A stretch of DNA of 56,995 nucleotides, taken from positions 1 through 56,995 of the forward strand of contig NZ_JAELUP010000065.1 in NCBI RefSeq assembly GCF_016424485.1, in the 5' to 3' direction. Below the pieces are notes generated by a model. That model saw nothing but the letters and a program-made list of their open reading frames with translations. It was not told where the DNA came from and searched no databases. Below are positions 1 through 9,369 of the stretch, piece after piece. This DNA comes from Paenibacillus roseus. GTDB lineage: Bacteria; Bacillota; Bacilli; Paenibacillales; Paenibacillaceae. The position numbers and the translations under genes were made by a program. Each line of letters starts with the position of its first letter. Position 1 is the stretch's first letter.

Positions 1-1816
<1,816 letters not shown>

Positions 1817-1932
1817 CTATTCTTTCTTTAATTGTTTGGTACGAACATCTACTCCGTATTTCAATATTGAACAAACACTTAAAAAATCCAGAATTAGCCT
1901 GAATACTATAGTGCCTATATGAAAAACATAAT

Positions 1933-1963
1933 TTAACATTTTAGCGCTCTATATTGCTATAAT
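1933..1963 (+). promoter_or_regulatory. Putative sigma-A promoter of the EamA gene (extended -10)
   Basis: TTAACA at 1933-1938, 19-base spacer, TATAAT at 1958-1963 preceded by TGC, an extended -10. The spacer is longer than ideal but the extended -10 can compensate. The start would lie about 95 bases before the gene at 2067. Confidence 0.5.
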
Positions 1964-2066
1964 TAGTAAGTAAGCCCATCGGATAAAAATTCACAAGTTC
2001 TCCGAACAAACGGTTACATTGCATCATAGTAATTTTAAATAACCTGCAAAAACAGGAGGGTTCAAC

Positions 2067-2495
2067 ATGCCATTGTGGCTGCTGTATTCGTTGCTTTCCG
2101 CCCTATCTGCGGCGTTAGTAGCGATATTTGGAAAAATTGGACTAAAAGGTATTGATGCAAACTCCGCTACGGCGATTCGGGCTGTCATTATGGCCCTGTT
2201 TCTCATTGGTGTCGTTGCTATGCAGGGGAAATTTTCGCAACTTGGAGAAATTATTGCCCAGCGCAAGGCCATGACCTTTATTGTCCTGAGCGGCTCCGCG
2301 GGCGCCTTGTCTTGGCTGTTTTATTTTCTCGCGCTGAAGTACGGCAAGGTATCTCAGGTCGGCCCCATTGACAAACTAAGTGTTGTAATTGCTGTTGTCC
2401 TGGCTGTTCTGTTTTTGGGAGAAAGGCTTTCCTGGATTAACGCAGCCGGCGTAGCTTTGATTGCTGTAGGAGCGCTGCTTGTAGCCCTTAAATAA
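2067..2495 (+). CDS. EamA-family transporter, half-size
   Basis: A 142-residue integral membrane protein with about five hydrophobic segments, equal to one EamA repeat rather than the usual two (about 300 residues). The C-terminal part reads KLSVVIAVVLAVLFLGERLS, the EamA signature where a helix is followed by G-E. Such half-size members are thought to work as dimers moving small metabolites or drugs; the substrate cannot be read from sequence. ATG at 2067 follows AGGAGGG at 2055-2061. It stands alone, divergent from the collagen-like gene, with its own promoter candidate at 1933-1963. Confidence 0.85.
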   Translation: MPLWLLYSLLSALSAALVAIFGKIGLKGIDANSATAIRAVIMALFLIGVVAMQGKFSQLGEIIAQRKAMTFIVLSGSAGALSWLFYFLALKYGKVSQVGPIDKLSVVIAVVLAVLFLGERLSWINAAGVALIAVGALLVALK

Positions 2496-2502
2496 CCAGC
2501 CT

Positions 2503-2530
2503 AGTGCCTATCCCACGTTCGAGGGATTGG
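2503..2530 (+). other. Weak hairpin after EamA gene, shares a 12-mer with 17427
   Basis: CCTATCCC (2507-2514) can pair with GGGATTGG (2523-2530). There is no T run, so it is a poor terminator. Its left arm AGTGCCTATCCC recurs exactly at 17427-17438, also in a hairpin closed by GAGGG. Confidence 0.3.
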
Positions 2531-2556
2531 TGCAAGCTGTACATTTGTAGTATTAT
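2527..2556 (+). promoter_or_regulatory. Possible sigma-A promoter for the PgpA-like gene
   Basis: TTGGTG at 2527-2532 and TATTAT at 2551-2556 with an 18-base spacer, 70 bases before the start codon at 2626. Only a moderate match, proposed because nothing better lies in the 130-base gap. Confidence 0.3.
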
Positions 2557-2625
2557 AAAACAGATCAAGCCCTGATTACCGATTCGGCGGGTTCACATCC
2601 TCACATCCAAGGGAGGCACACCATC

Positions 2626-3165
2626 ATGCAGGAGAAAACAAAGTACAGCTTGAACAGCAAAGCAGTCGCAGAAGCAACAGAGATCTGGCTAACCAAACGG
2701 GGGGTTACGAAGGAAGCAATCGCAGAACTGGTATATTTTCTGCAAAAGGACTATTTCCCGCAACTCACTCAAGAGGAGTGTATTGTCAATGTTGAGGCCG
2801 TATTAAGCAAACGGGAAGTTCAAAATGCGGTATTGACAGGCATTCAGCTTGATATGCTGGCGGAAGAAGGCAAGTTGCTCCCTCCATTGCAGGAAATGAT
2901 TCAGCATGATGAGGGACTTTACGGCTGCGATGAAATTTTGGCGCTATCGATCGTGAATGTATACGGAAGCATTGGTTTCACCAACTTCGGTTACGTGGAT
3001 AAACTTAAACCGGGTATTCTGGTTAAGCTCAACAGCAAAGCAGATGGGGAAATTCACACCTTCCTCGACGATATCGTCGGGGCCATTGCAGCTTCAGCGG
3101 CCAGCCGAATCGCCCACCGCAAGCAGGCGGAGCGCGAAGCTAGCGGGGACGTGCCGCTGCGTTAA
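2626..3165 (+). CDS. Phosphatidylglycerophosphatase A-like protein (YutG/PgpA family), copy 1
   Basis: A 179-residue soluble-looking protein of the PgpA family, called phosphatidylglycerophosphatase A or YutG in Bacillus. Family members are linked to dephosphorylation of phosphatidylglycerophosphate in phospholipid synthesis, but activity of this short Firmicute branch is inferred by name transfer. Visible conserved stretches are RGVTKEAIAELVYFLQ near residue 25, DEILALSIVNVYGSIGFTNF near 105 and FLDDIVGA near 147, with several Asp/Glu that could bind metal. Unlike E. coli PgpA it has no clear membrane helices. ATG follows AAGGGAGG. A terminator hairpin follows at 3238. A second copy lies at 48522-49007. 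Confidence 0.8.
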   Translation: MQEKTKYSLNSKAVAEATEIWLTKRGVTKEAIAELVYFLQKDYFPQLTQEECIVNVEAVLSKREVQNAVLTGIQLDMLAEEGKLLPPLQEMIQHDEGLYGCDEILALSIVNVYGSIGFTNFGYVDKLKPGILVKLNSKADGEIHTFLDDIVGAIAASAASRIAHRKQAEREASGDVPLR

Positions 3166-3237
3166 GAGATGCCAAGGCAGACAGGTAAGGCTAAATTCCT
3201 GACCCATTCAATCCTAAATCACAACTTCAAGCTATTT

Positions 3238-3267
3238 AAGGTCCGGCATTGTACATGCCGGGCTTTT
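3238..3267 (+). terminator. Terminator hairpin after PgpA-like gene (duplicate of 3873)
   Basis: CCGGCAT / ATGCCGG around the loop TGTAC (3243-3261), then GGGCTTTTC. The core GGTCCGGCATTGTACATGCC occurs again at 3877-3896, so the lectin-like gene lies between two nearly identical terminators. Confidence 0.7.
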
Positions 3268-3384
3268 CTGGCTTTTTCACAAAAATAACTTTCCATAATG
3301 CAACATTTTTGTTCCGAATAAAAAAACCGTTTCAGTCCAAAATAAAAGCGTAATAAAATATCACGAGAGAGAGTTGATTTAAAA

Positions 3385-3837
3385 ATGCCAACGACAGCTG
3401 AGAAAACATTAAAAGATCTATTAAATTCAAACAGTGTATCCCTTGCACTGGGTCCCAATAAAAATAATCCGATTGAATTAGACCACACCTTTGAATTAAA
3501 CATTCACCCGGGATTTCGATTAAAGTTGCAATTTGGATTTAATGCAGCTAATGAAAATTCAATAATTATTTACAACAACGAGTTAAGCGAAATTTTAAAA
3601 AGAGATAATCGTAGTAACGGAAACAGCGACTGGATCTCCGAAAAAAATACCGGACCAACTCCAATCAGGCTGTTCGTAACCGCTTGGAATTTAAATCCTC
3701 AAAACAATCAATGGAGACAATCACCTTATAAAGTTACTTCTCAATCTAATGGACTGTCATTTATACAACTTGGTTTTGAAGACTGGACAGACAATGATTA
3801 CGATGATGCAGTGTTGCTGGCACAAACCATTCAGTAA
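3385..3837 (+). CDS. Hypothetical protein, possible Ca-dependent LecB-like lectin
   Basis: A 150-residue protein with no signal peptide and no membrane segment, rich in Asn, Asp and Ser. Its C-terminal part reads FEDWTDNDYDDAVLL (about residues 131-145). From memory this closely resembles the Ca-binding loop of Pseudomonas aeruginosa LecB (EDGTDNDYNDAVV), where the acidic residues hold the two calcium ions that bind fucose or mannose. It is also similar to the D-x-D-Y-N-D loops of DUF4114-type domains, so lectin function is inference. The terminal Gly of LecB is not present here. The gene is much more AT-rich than its neighbours (20 of 60 bases are G or C at 3421-3480), which suggests transfer. 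The ribosome site is a weak GAGAGAG; the start is the first ATG. Terminators lie on both sides. Confidence 0.65.
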   Translation: MPTTAEKTLKDLLNSNSVSLALGPNKNNPIELDHTFELNIHPGFRLKLQFGFNAANENSIIIYNNELSEILKRDNRSNGNSDWISEKNTGPTPIRLFVTAWNLNPQNNQWRQSPYKVTSQSNGLSFIQLGFEDWTDNDYDDAVLLAQTIQ

Positions 3838-3872
3838 ATTCTCTGAGCATATTAAAATATTTTGAACTACGT

Positions 3873-3906
3873 AAAAGGTCCGGCATTGTACATGCCGGAC
3901 CTTTTT
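3873..3906 (+). terminator. Strong bidirectional terminator after lectin-like gene
   Basis: A perfect 14-bp stem, AAAAGGTCCGGCAT (3873-3886) with ATGCCGGACCTTTT (3892-3905), loop TGTAC, flanked by A and T runs so it can work in both directions. Confidence 0.9.
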
Positions 3907-4167
3907 CTCGCTATTGTCCATACGTAAAGCTGTTCATACGCATCACGCGACACGGTTTCAATATACAATTCCTTTGCATGTTCGGGGCAATAACAGGGAA
4001 AAATGCTCGTATACTGTCCGTAATCGCTCCTGCTTGAGCGGCCTCATAATTGACGCGGTACTCGCATTTCAGAATGAATCTGCGGACCGCCCGCACGAGA
4101 TTTAATTTTCGATTGGAGAAAGCTCTGCCCGGGTAATAAAAGCATAAACACATCGAGGGGGCCAGCT
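3907..4167. other. Gene-free stretch with no convincing feature
   Basis: No intact gene is supported. The minus strand shows a protein-like segment (CPEHAKELYIETVSRDAYEQ and on) but it is preceded in frame by a stop and has no start codon or ribosome site. It may be a decayed gene end. The last bases hold the ribosome site (GAGGGGG) of the YihY gene. Confidence 0.4.
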
Positions 4168-5064
4168 ATGCGGAAGCAAGGAAAAACACTCCGGCTGCTT
4201 AATTGTCTGATCCACCGTTTTAACGATGATGAGGTACCGGCACTGGGTGCCCAGTTGACCTATTACTTGATCCTGTCCTTTTTCCCTTTCTTAATCTTCG
4301 TGATCAGCATGATCGGGTATGTATCCTTTTCCCCCGAAGATTTAATGGCTGATTTTTTCACAGTCATCCCGGACGAAGCAGAGAAAATCGTGGAGGGCAT
4401 CATTATCGAGGTTACTTCTTCAAGTTCCGGCACACTGCTTTCATTCGGCATGCTGGCTACAATCTGGGCGGCTTCCAATGGCATCAATGCCATGATTAAA
4501 GGACTCAACAAAGCCTATGATGAAGAGGAGAATCGTCCCTTTTGGAAAGTAAGGGGTATCTCGATTTTGGCAACGCTTGTACTGGCTATTGTTATTCTCG
4601 TTGCGATGCTGATGCTCATTTTCGGAAAATCCATCGGCCAATATTTATTTGTGGCAGCCGCTTTCCCAACGGATTTTGAACGAATATGGGGCATTGTCAA
4701 ATATCTCATCCCGCTCTCCATCATGCTCTGTGTATTTATGCTGCTGTACCGTATAGCCCCAAACCGCAAGCTTACCTTCAAAGAAGTGCTGCCCGGCTCT
4801 TTATTTACGACACTGGGCTGGATTGGGACGTCCATACTTTTTTCCTTTTATGTCAACCAGTTCGGCTCTTATACGAAAATTTACGGCAGTTTAGGCGGAG
4901 TTATCGTTCTCCTAATCTGGCTGTACATCAGTTCAATTATCATTTTAATGGGGGGCGAAATCAATGCGGCGCTCGCCTTTGAACGGGAAGGAAAACTGAA
5001 GAAGGAATGCAAGACGTTCGGGGCTGAATTTTTCGCCTTTTTGCGAAAATGGAGAAAAACTTAG
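4168..5064 (+). CDS. YihY/BrkB-family inner membrane protein
   Basis: A 298-residue membrane protein of the YihY/virulence factor BrkB family (PF03631), close to the usual length. Six hydrophobic segments are visible. Near the N terminus stands ALGAQLTYYLILSFFPFLIF, typical of the family, and near residues 235-270 the conserved FGSYTKIYGSLGGVIVLLIW. These proteins were once thought to be ribonuclease BN; that assignment has been withdrawn and the function is unknown, possibly lipid or envelope related. ATG follows GAGGGGG. It is a single gene; a shared terminator lies right after it at 5072. Confidence 0.9.
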   Translation: MRKQGKTLRLLNCLIHRFNDDEVPALGAQLTYYLILSFFPFLIFVISMIGYVSFSPEDLMADFFTVIPDEAEKIVEGIIIEVTSSSSGTLLSFGMLATIWAASNGINAMIKGLNKAYDEEENRPFWKVRGISILATLVLAIVILVAMLMLIFGKSIGQYLFVAAAFPTDFERIWGIVKYLIPLSIMLCVFMLLYRIAPNRKLTFKEVLPGSLFTTLGWIGTSILFSFYVNQFGSYTKIYGSLGGVIVLLIWLYISSIIILMGGEINAALAFEREGKLKKECKTFGAEFFAFLRKWRKT

Positions 5065-5071
5065 CGCATTC

Positions 5072-5130
5072 AAAAACCCCTTGGCATTCATCACGCTGTC
5101 CATCGACAGGCCTGAAATGCGCAAGGGGTT
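5072..5130. terminator. Bidirectional terminator between YihY gene and the 41-residue gene
   Basis: AACCCCTTG (5075-5083) pairs with CAAGGGGTT (5122-5130); an inner hairpin CTGTC-CATC-GACAG lies within the loop. On the minus strand the stem is followed by TTTTTG. It serves the plus-strand YihY gene and the minus-strand small operon. Confidence 0.7.
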
Positions 5131-5136
5131 GTATAT

Positions 5137-5262
5137 TTATTTCTTTACACTTTGGGACGGATTGTTCTGCGCCGGCTGTTTTACATTTTTATCCAAAACC
5201 TCTGCAGCAAACTCCTCAGAAGCCTCGTAATGATTGCCCTTGGTATCTTTTTGTTGTGTCAA
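5137..5262 (-). CDS. Small hydrophilic protein, 41 residues
   Basis: A short minus-strand frame from a TTG start at 5262 to TAA at 5137. It is preceded by an excellent ribosome site, AAAGGAGGG, ending nine bases before the TTG. The product is very hydrophilic, with no hydrophobic segment, and rich in Gln, Asn, Lys and Glu (for example YEASEEFAAEVLDKNVKQ). It looks like a small soluble protein, perhaps sporulation-linked by analogy with other short charged proteins of these bacteria, but I do not recognise a family. It lies 49 bases downstream of the gene at 5312-5656 and is followed at once by a terminator, so the two probably form an operon. Confidence 0.6.
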   Translation of the reverse strand: MTQQKDTKGNHYEASEEFAAEVLDKNVKQPAQNNPSQSVKK

Positions 5263-5311
5263 CTGCTCGCCCTCCTTTCTGCTGCATCTTCACACCTGCA
5301 TTCTTATGAAT

Positions 5312-5656
5312 CTAGTCGCTGTCCACATTCAGATTCATGGATTCAATATGGGATTTGGTTTGTTCTGTACCAAGTTCATGCAGCAGCTTGTACACTCTGC
5401 CGAGCAAATGGTCATAGCCAAGGTTGATACGCTCTGTGGAGAAGCTTACAAAGGGTTTGGCAAAATGAAGGGTCTGTGCTTCATCCCAACTCGCTAACTC
5501 CTCGAAAAGCTCCTGCAGCCGACCAAGCTCTTCCTCATTGGCTAGAATTTCAAGCTCATAGGCTGCAACAGTCGGGTCATCCAAAATTTGGCCGGCGCCT
5601 ACTGCGACATAATACGGTTTCCGCTCGTATAATGCCTCTTCCGAAGATGTATCCAT
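5312..5656 (-). CDS. Conserved hypothetical protein of Paenibacillus type, 114 residues
   Basis: An acidic soluble protein of 114 residues. After a short variable start it reads KPYYVAVGAGQILDD, then an alpha-helical acidic region (ELEILANEEELGRLQELFEE) and a C-terminal helix KLLHELGTEQTKSHIES. Similar proteins occur in Paenibacillus, often labelled only as hypothetical or hydrolase; no catalytic motif is visible and I do not assign one. ATG at 5656 follows AAAGGAGG at an 11-base spacing. It appears to be the first gene of a two-gene unit with the 41-residue gene at 5137-5262. Confidence 0.75.
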   Translation of the reverse strand: MDTSSEEALYERKPYYVAVGAGQILDDPTVAAYELEILANEEELGRLQELFEELASWDEAQTLHFAKPFVSFSTERINLGYDHLLGRVYKLLHELGTEQTKSHIESMNLNVDSD

Positions 5657-5926
5657 CGGTTCGCCCGCCTCCTTTACATTATTTTAGTCTTCCTCTGTAG
5701 CATCCCAGAGGGACAGACATTTTATGCCTGAAAACCGCATATACCTTTCACACCCTGGTTTATTGCTTATGCGCTAACGGCTGTTGTTTGTCCATAGTTC
5801 AAACGTAAACGGCTTTGCCGTCCTTTGACGAGCATAAACTTCGTTTCGTGGTGAAATATAAGCCATTTATAAAAAGAAAGTTTATAAATTCTTATATTTT
5901 AAAAAAGGCAGAGAGGAATGAGAGGC
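5657..5926. promoter_or_regulatory. Upstream region of asnO with an AT-rich dyad at 5867-5887
   Basis: The dyad TTATAAA (5867-5873) and TTTATAA (5881-5887) overlaps a possible -10 (TATAAA at 5868-5873, with a poor -35 TTCGTG 17 bases upstream). It could be an operator for asnO. A small hairpin ACGG-CTTTG-CCGT lies nearer 5810-5822. Otherwise nothing is recognisable. Confidence 0.3.
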
Positions 5927-7771
5927 ATGTGCGGAATTACCGGATGGATAGACTGGACAAAAAATTTGATTCAGGAAAGTGAAAGCTTGGAGCGGATGAC
6001 AGATACCCTGGCTCCACGCGGACCTGATGCCTCAGGAACCTGGATTACAACCCACTGCGCGCTCGGACACCGGCGATTAAGTGTAATGGACCCGGCCGGC
6101 GGCGCCCAGCCGATGATCCGTGATTCCGGTGACGATACGTATGTCATCGTGTACAACGGGGAACTGTATAACGCCCCCGAGCTGAAAAAAGAGTTGGAGC
6201 AAAGAGGACGGCGGTTTACAACTACCTGCGATACAGAGGTACTGCTCTTTGCTTATATAGAGTGGGGAATGGCCTGTCTGGACCGGTTAAACGGCATCTT
6301 TGCTTTTGCAATCTGGAATGGCAGGGAAGAGAATCTGTTTCTGGCCCGTGACCGTGTAGGCGTCAAACCGTTGTTCATTAGCCAGATTGGCGGATTGTTC
6401 CTGTTCGGCTCCGAACCGAAAGCGATTCTCGCCCACCCTGCCGTACCTTCGGATGTCGGACCGGAAGGACTCGCGGAGGTGTTCATGAACGGCCCTGCGC
6501 GGACACCGGGACAGGGCGTCTACCGCCATCTGTCCGAATTACTGCCCGGTCAATATGCAGTGGTTGACCGCTCAGGAGTCAAAACACGCACCTACTGGAA
6601 ACTGGAGAGCAGACAACATACCGACAATGTAGATCAAACAGCCGAGCATGTCCGCTGGTTATTGAAGGATACTGTTCACAGACAGTTGGCCTCTGATGTT
6701 CCCGTCTGTACACTGTTGTCCGGAGGGTTGGATTCCAGCGCACTAACTGCTATTGCGGCGGCTCATTACAAAAGCGGCGGTTTGGGGTCTATCGAGACGT
6801 ATTCGGTGGATTATACGGATAATGACAAGCATTTCAAAGCCCATGCCTTCCAGCCCAATTCAGACGCCCCTTTTATTCAGATTATGTCCGATTATTTAGG
6901 AAGCAGGCATACCTATATTCAATTTGATACGCCGGAGCTGGCGGGTTCCTTGGATGCGGCCGTGACAGCCCGCGATTTGCCGGGAATGGCTGATGTCGAT
7001 GGCTCGCTTTATTTGTTTTGCCGGGAAATTAAAAAAGGCGCTACCGTCGCCATCTCTGGAGAAGCCGCGGACGAAATATTTGGCGGCTATCCGTGGTTTC
7101 ACCGCGAGGAAGCTCTTAACGCCAACACATTTCCTTGGGCCTTGTCCTCCGTCATGCGCTCCGAGCTGCTATCGCCCGATGTCGCCGCGTGGATCAAACC
7201 GCTTGAGTATGTAAAAGACCGCTATTCCGATGCTATTGCGGAAGTTCCTCATCTGGATGATGAGACACCGGAGCAGAAACGAATGCGCATCATGTCCTAT
7301 CTCAATATTACGAGATTCATGCCGACCTTGCTTGACCGCAAAGACCGGATGAGTATGGCTGTCGGCCTTGAGGTGCGCGTTCCCTTCTGCGATCACCGAT
7401 TGGTTGATTATGTCTTCAACATCCCATGGGAGATCAAAACTTCCGGAGACCGGGAGAAAGGCATCTTACGGCGCGCGCTGCGCGGGATTCTCCCGGATGA
7501 TATTCTAACTCGTAAAAAAAGCCCTTATCCCAAAACGCATAACCCCAACTACCTGACAGCGGTGCAAAAAAGACTGACAGCAGTCCTTGATGATCCATCA
7601 TCACCACTGCTGCCGCTCATCAACGTGAAGAAAGTCCAGGAACTTATTCAATCTACTGATGCGTCCTCCAACATCCCATGGTTCGGCCAATTAATGTCCG
7701 GCCCGCAGCTATTCGCCTATCTGATTCAGGTTAATCAATGGCTGCAAACCTACAAAGTTTCCATCAAATAA
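5927..7771 (+). CDS. asnO: Asparagine synthetase (glutamine-hydrolysing), AsnO type
   Basis: Makes asparagine from aspartate, glutamine and ATP. I place the start at ATG 5927, not 5918: the N terminus must be Met-Cys-Gly-Ile so that Cys becomes the N-terminal nucleophile of the class II glutaminase domain, and GAGAGG at 5911-5916 is ten bases before it. That gives 614 residues, the length I recall for Bacillus subtilis AsnO. The glutaminase domain (about 1-200) shows the RGPDASG segment; the synthetase domain has the ATP-pyrophosphatase loop LLSGGLDSSAL near residue 262 and SGEAADEIFGGYPW near 377. In B. subtilis AsnO is tied to sporulation, which fits the neighbouring germination genes. It ends against a hairpin shared with the convergent rdgB. 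Confidence 0.92.
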   Translation: MCGITGWIDWTKNLIQESESLERMTDTLAPRGPDASGTWITTHCALGHRRLSVMDPAGGAQPMIRDSGDDTYVIVYNGELYNAPELKKELEQRGRRFTTTCDTEVLLFAYIEWGMACLDRLNGIFAFAIWNGREENLFLARDRVGVKPLFISQIGGLFLFGSEPKAILAHPAVPSDVGPEGLAEVFMNGPARTPGQGVYRHLSELLPGQYAVVDRSGVKTRTYWKLESRQHTDNVDQTAEHVRWLLKDTVHRQLASDVPVCTLLSGGLDSSALTAIAAAHYKSGGLGSIETYSVDYTDNDKHFKAHAFQPNSDAPFIQIMSDYLGSRHTYIQFDTPELAGSLDAAVTARDLPGMADVDGSLYLFCREIKKGATVAISGEAADEIFGGYPWFHREEALNANTFPWALSSVMRSELLSPDVAAWIKPLEYVKDRYSDAIAEVPHLDDETPEQKRMRIMSYLNITRFMPTLLDRKDRMSMAVGLEVRVPFCDHRLVDYVFNIPWEIKTSGDREKGILRRALRGILPDDILTRKKSPYPKTHNPNYLTAVQKRLTAVLDDPSSPLLPLINVKKVQELIQSTDASSNIPWFGQLMSGPQLFAYLIQVNQWLQTYKVSIK

Positions 7772-7775
7772 CAAG

Positions 7776-7815
7776 GGAGCTGCTCCCCGATCTTTAATGA
7801 TCAGGGGCCAGCTCC
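7776..7815. terminator. Hairpin between convergent asnO and rdgB
   Basis: GGAGCTGCTCCCCGATC (7776-7792) pairs almost fully with GATCAGGGGCCAGCTCC (7799-7815), loop TTTAAT. It includes the stop codon of rdgB. No long T run on either side, so termination strength is uncertain. Confidence 0.5.
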
Positions 7816-8453
7816 TTCATCAGTTTGGCCAAAGCATGCCCGCGATGGCTAATGGACTGCTTCTCTTCGGTTGTCAATTGTCCCATTGTCCGTCCAAATT
7901 GCGGAACCCAGAACAGCGGGTCATACCCGAAGCCGCCTTCCCCAAGTACACGATCAATGATATACCCTTCTGCTGTTCCATCTGTATGGTATACAGTGCC
8001 TTTTGAGGGATCATAGATGACCAGGCTGCATACGAAGCGGGCGCTGCTTAACGCAGTGAGATCCGTTGGCAGAACCAGCGTCGAATCGAATTGGATTTCT
8101 TGCCCGGCGAGCTTATCCTTCAGTTCCTGCAGCAGTTTGACGTTATTGGCGGCGTCCCCCGCCCCTTCGCCGGCATATCTGGCGGAGTATACGCCCGGCG
8201 CTCCGTCCAGTACGTCAACGCAAAGACCGGAGTCATCTGCGAGTACAGGCACGCCGAGTCGGTCACCGACCGCTTTGGCCTTGATCAGGGCATTGTCGAA
8301 AAAGGTCGCCCCATCCTCCACGATATCCGGCAAATGTTCAAAATCATACATGCTCTTGACGTCCATCCCGAGCTTCGCAAAGGCATGGGCGAACTCCTTA
8401 ACCTTACCCTTGTTTTGGGTCGCAACAATGATCGCGCTTCCGCTCAGTTTCAT
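7794..8453 (-). CDS. rdgB: XTP/dITP diphosphatase (non-canonical purine NTP pyrophosphatase)
   Basis: A 219-residue Ham1/RdgB-family enzyme that hydrolyses ITP, dITP and XTP to monophosphates and so keeps deaminated purines out of DNA and RNA. The N-terminal substrate motif [14 protein letters not shown], the metal-binding region [34 protein letters not shown] and the late SISHRGHAL are all present. The length is slightly above the usual 195-205. ATG at 8453 overlaps the end of rph by four bases and uses GGAGG in the rph 3' end, so the two are translationally coupled. In B. subtilis the homologue (ysnA) also follows gerM and rph. Confidence 0.95.
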   Translation of the reverse strand: MKLSGSAIIVATQNKGKVKEFAHAFAKLGMDVKSMYDFEHLPDIVEDGATFFDNALIKAKAVGDRLGVPVLADDSGLCVDVLDGAPGVYSARYAGEGAGDAANNVKLLQELKDKLAGQEIQFDSTLVLPTDLTALSSARFVCSLVIYDPSKGTVYHTDGTAEGYIIDRVLGEGGFGYDPLFWVPQFGRTMGQLTTEEKQSISHRGHALAKLMKELAPDH

Positions 8454-9196
8454 GATTTCGTACCTCCAATTCGGAGGCCGGCTTCTCCGAGCGCTTCCTT
8501 CTGCCGGGCAATCAGCTCATAGATGCCTGTTTCGGCTGTTTCAAGCATGCTGTTCAATTCTAGACGCGTGAAGGGCGCTTCCTCGCCAGTCCCCTGAACC
8601 TCTACAAATTTGCCGGAACCGGTCATCACTACATTCATATCGACCTTGGCTTTGGAGTCTTCCTCATAATTCAAATCAAGCAGCGTCGTGTCCTGATTGA
8701 TCCCTACACTGACGGATGCCAGATAATCCGTAATCGGGTAGCGCGTGAACTGCACCTGATGGCTAATCTTATGTATTGCAAGTGCCATAGCGACGAAAGC
8801 TCCTGTAATGGATGTTGTACGCGTGCCTCCATCCGCCTGAATCACATCGCAATCGAGCATAATAGTGCGCTCTCCCAGTGCCTGCAAGTCCACGATAGAG
8901 CGGAGCGCCCTGCCGATCAGTCGCTGAATCTCCATTGTTCTTCCTGTCAGCTTGCCTCTGGCTGATTCACGCTGATTGCGAGTCTGCGTAGCGCGCGGCA
9001 GCATGGAATACTCCGCATTGATCCAGCCCTTGCCTTGTCCTTTCATAAAAGGCGGCACACGGTCTTCCACTGTCGCCGTACACAGCACCTTGGTGTCGCC
9101 CATTTCAATCCATAGCGAACCTTCTGCATGTTTATTCGGATTTATCGTCATGTTTACCGGTCTTAATTGATTGAATTGCCTTCCATCCGTTCTCAT
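8450..9196 (-). CDS. rph: Ribonuclease PH
   Basis: A 248-residue phosphorolytic 3'-to-5' exoribonuclease that trims tRNA 3' ends. The reading frame is open further upstream, but the true start is ATG 9196 ([14 protein letters not shown]), eight bases after GGAGG; the upstream codons have no ribosome site and are not family-like. Family motifs are DGRxxxxLRP at the N terminus, the phosphate-binding region [40 protein letters not shown] and the [19 protein letters not shown] strand. It lies between gerM and rdgB in an order shared with B. subtilis. A hairpin at 9293-9327 separates it from gerM. Confidence 0.96.
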   Translation of the reverse strand: MRTDGRQFNQLRPVNMTINPNKHAEGSLWIEMGDTKVLCTATVEDRVPPFMKGQGKGWINAEYSMLPRATQTRNQRESARGKLTGRTMEIQRLIGRALRSIVDLQALGERTIMLDCDVIQADGGTRTTSITGAFVAMALAIHKISHQVQFTRYPITDYLASVSVGINQDTTLLDLNYEEDSKAKVDMNVVMTGSGKFVEVQGTGEEAPFTRLELNSMLETAETGIYELIARQKEALGEAGLRIGGTKS

Positions 9197-9292
9197 TTCA
9201 TTGCCTCCTGAATTTGAACTACCCCCCATTTTACCAAAATAGAAGGGCAAAAGCACCCCTTCCCGTTGAAACTTGCCCCAAGCGCAGAGAAA

Positions 9293-9327
9293 GAAGCCGC
9301 GCACCTCTTGCTTGAGGCTGCGGCTTC
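9293..9327 (-). terminator. Hairpin between gerM and rph
   Basis: GAAGCCGC (9293-9300) pairs with GCGGCTTC (9320-9327), and the inner bases ACCTC/GAGG extend the stem. On the minus strand TTCTTTCTCT follows. It may end or weaken transcription from gerM before rph, giving rph-rdgB a separate promoter. Confidence 0.55.
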
Positions 9328-9369
9328 CTTCTTTTTAAGGCCTATATTTCACTGTATCGTTATCTGCGC

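Noticed and set aside
3911..4153. 80-residue minus-strand frame in the gap before the YihY gene
   Set aside because: No ribosome site, ends in unlikely composition, and a different minus-strand frame reads more protein-like; neither is an intact gene.
5918..5926. Upstream ATG of asnO (MRGMCG start)
   Set aside because: It would leave the catalytic Cys internal; the enzyme needs Cys right after the initiator Met.
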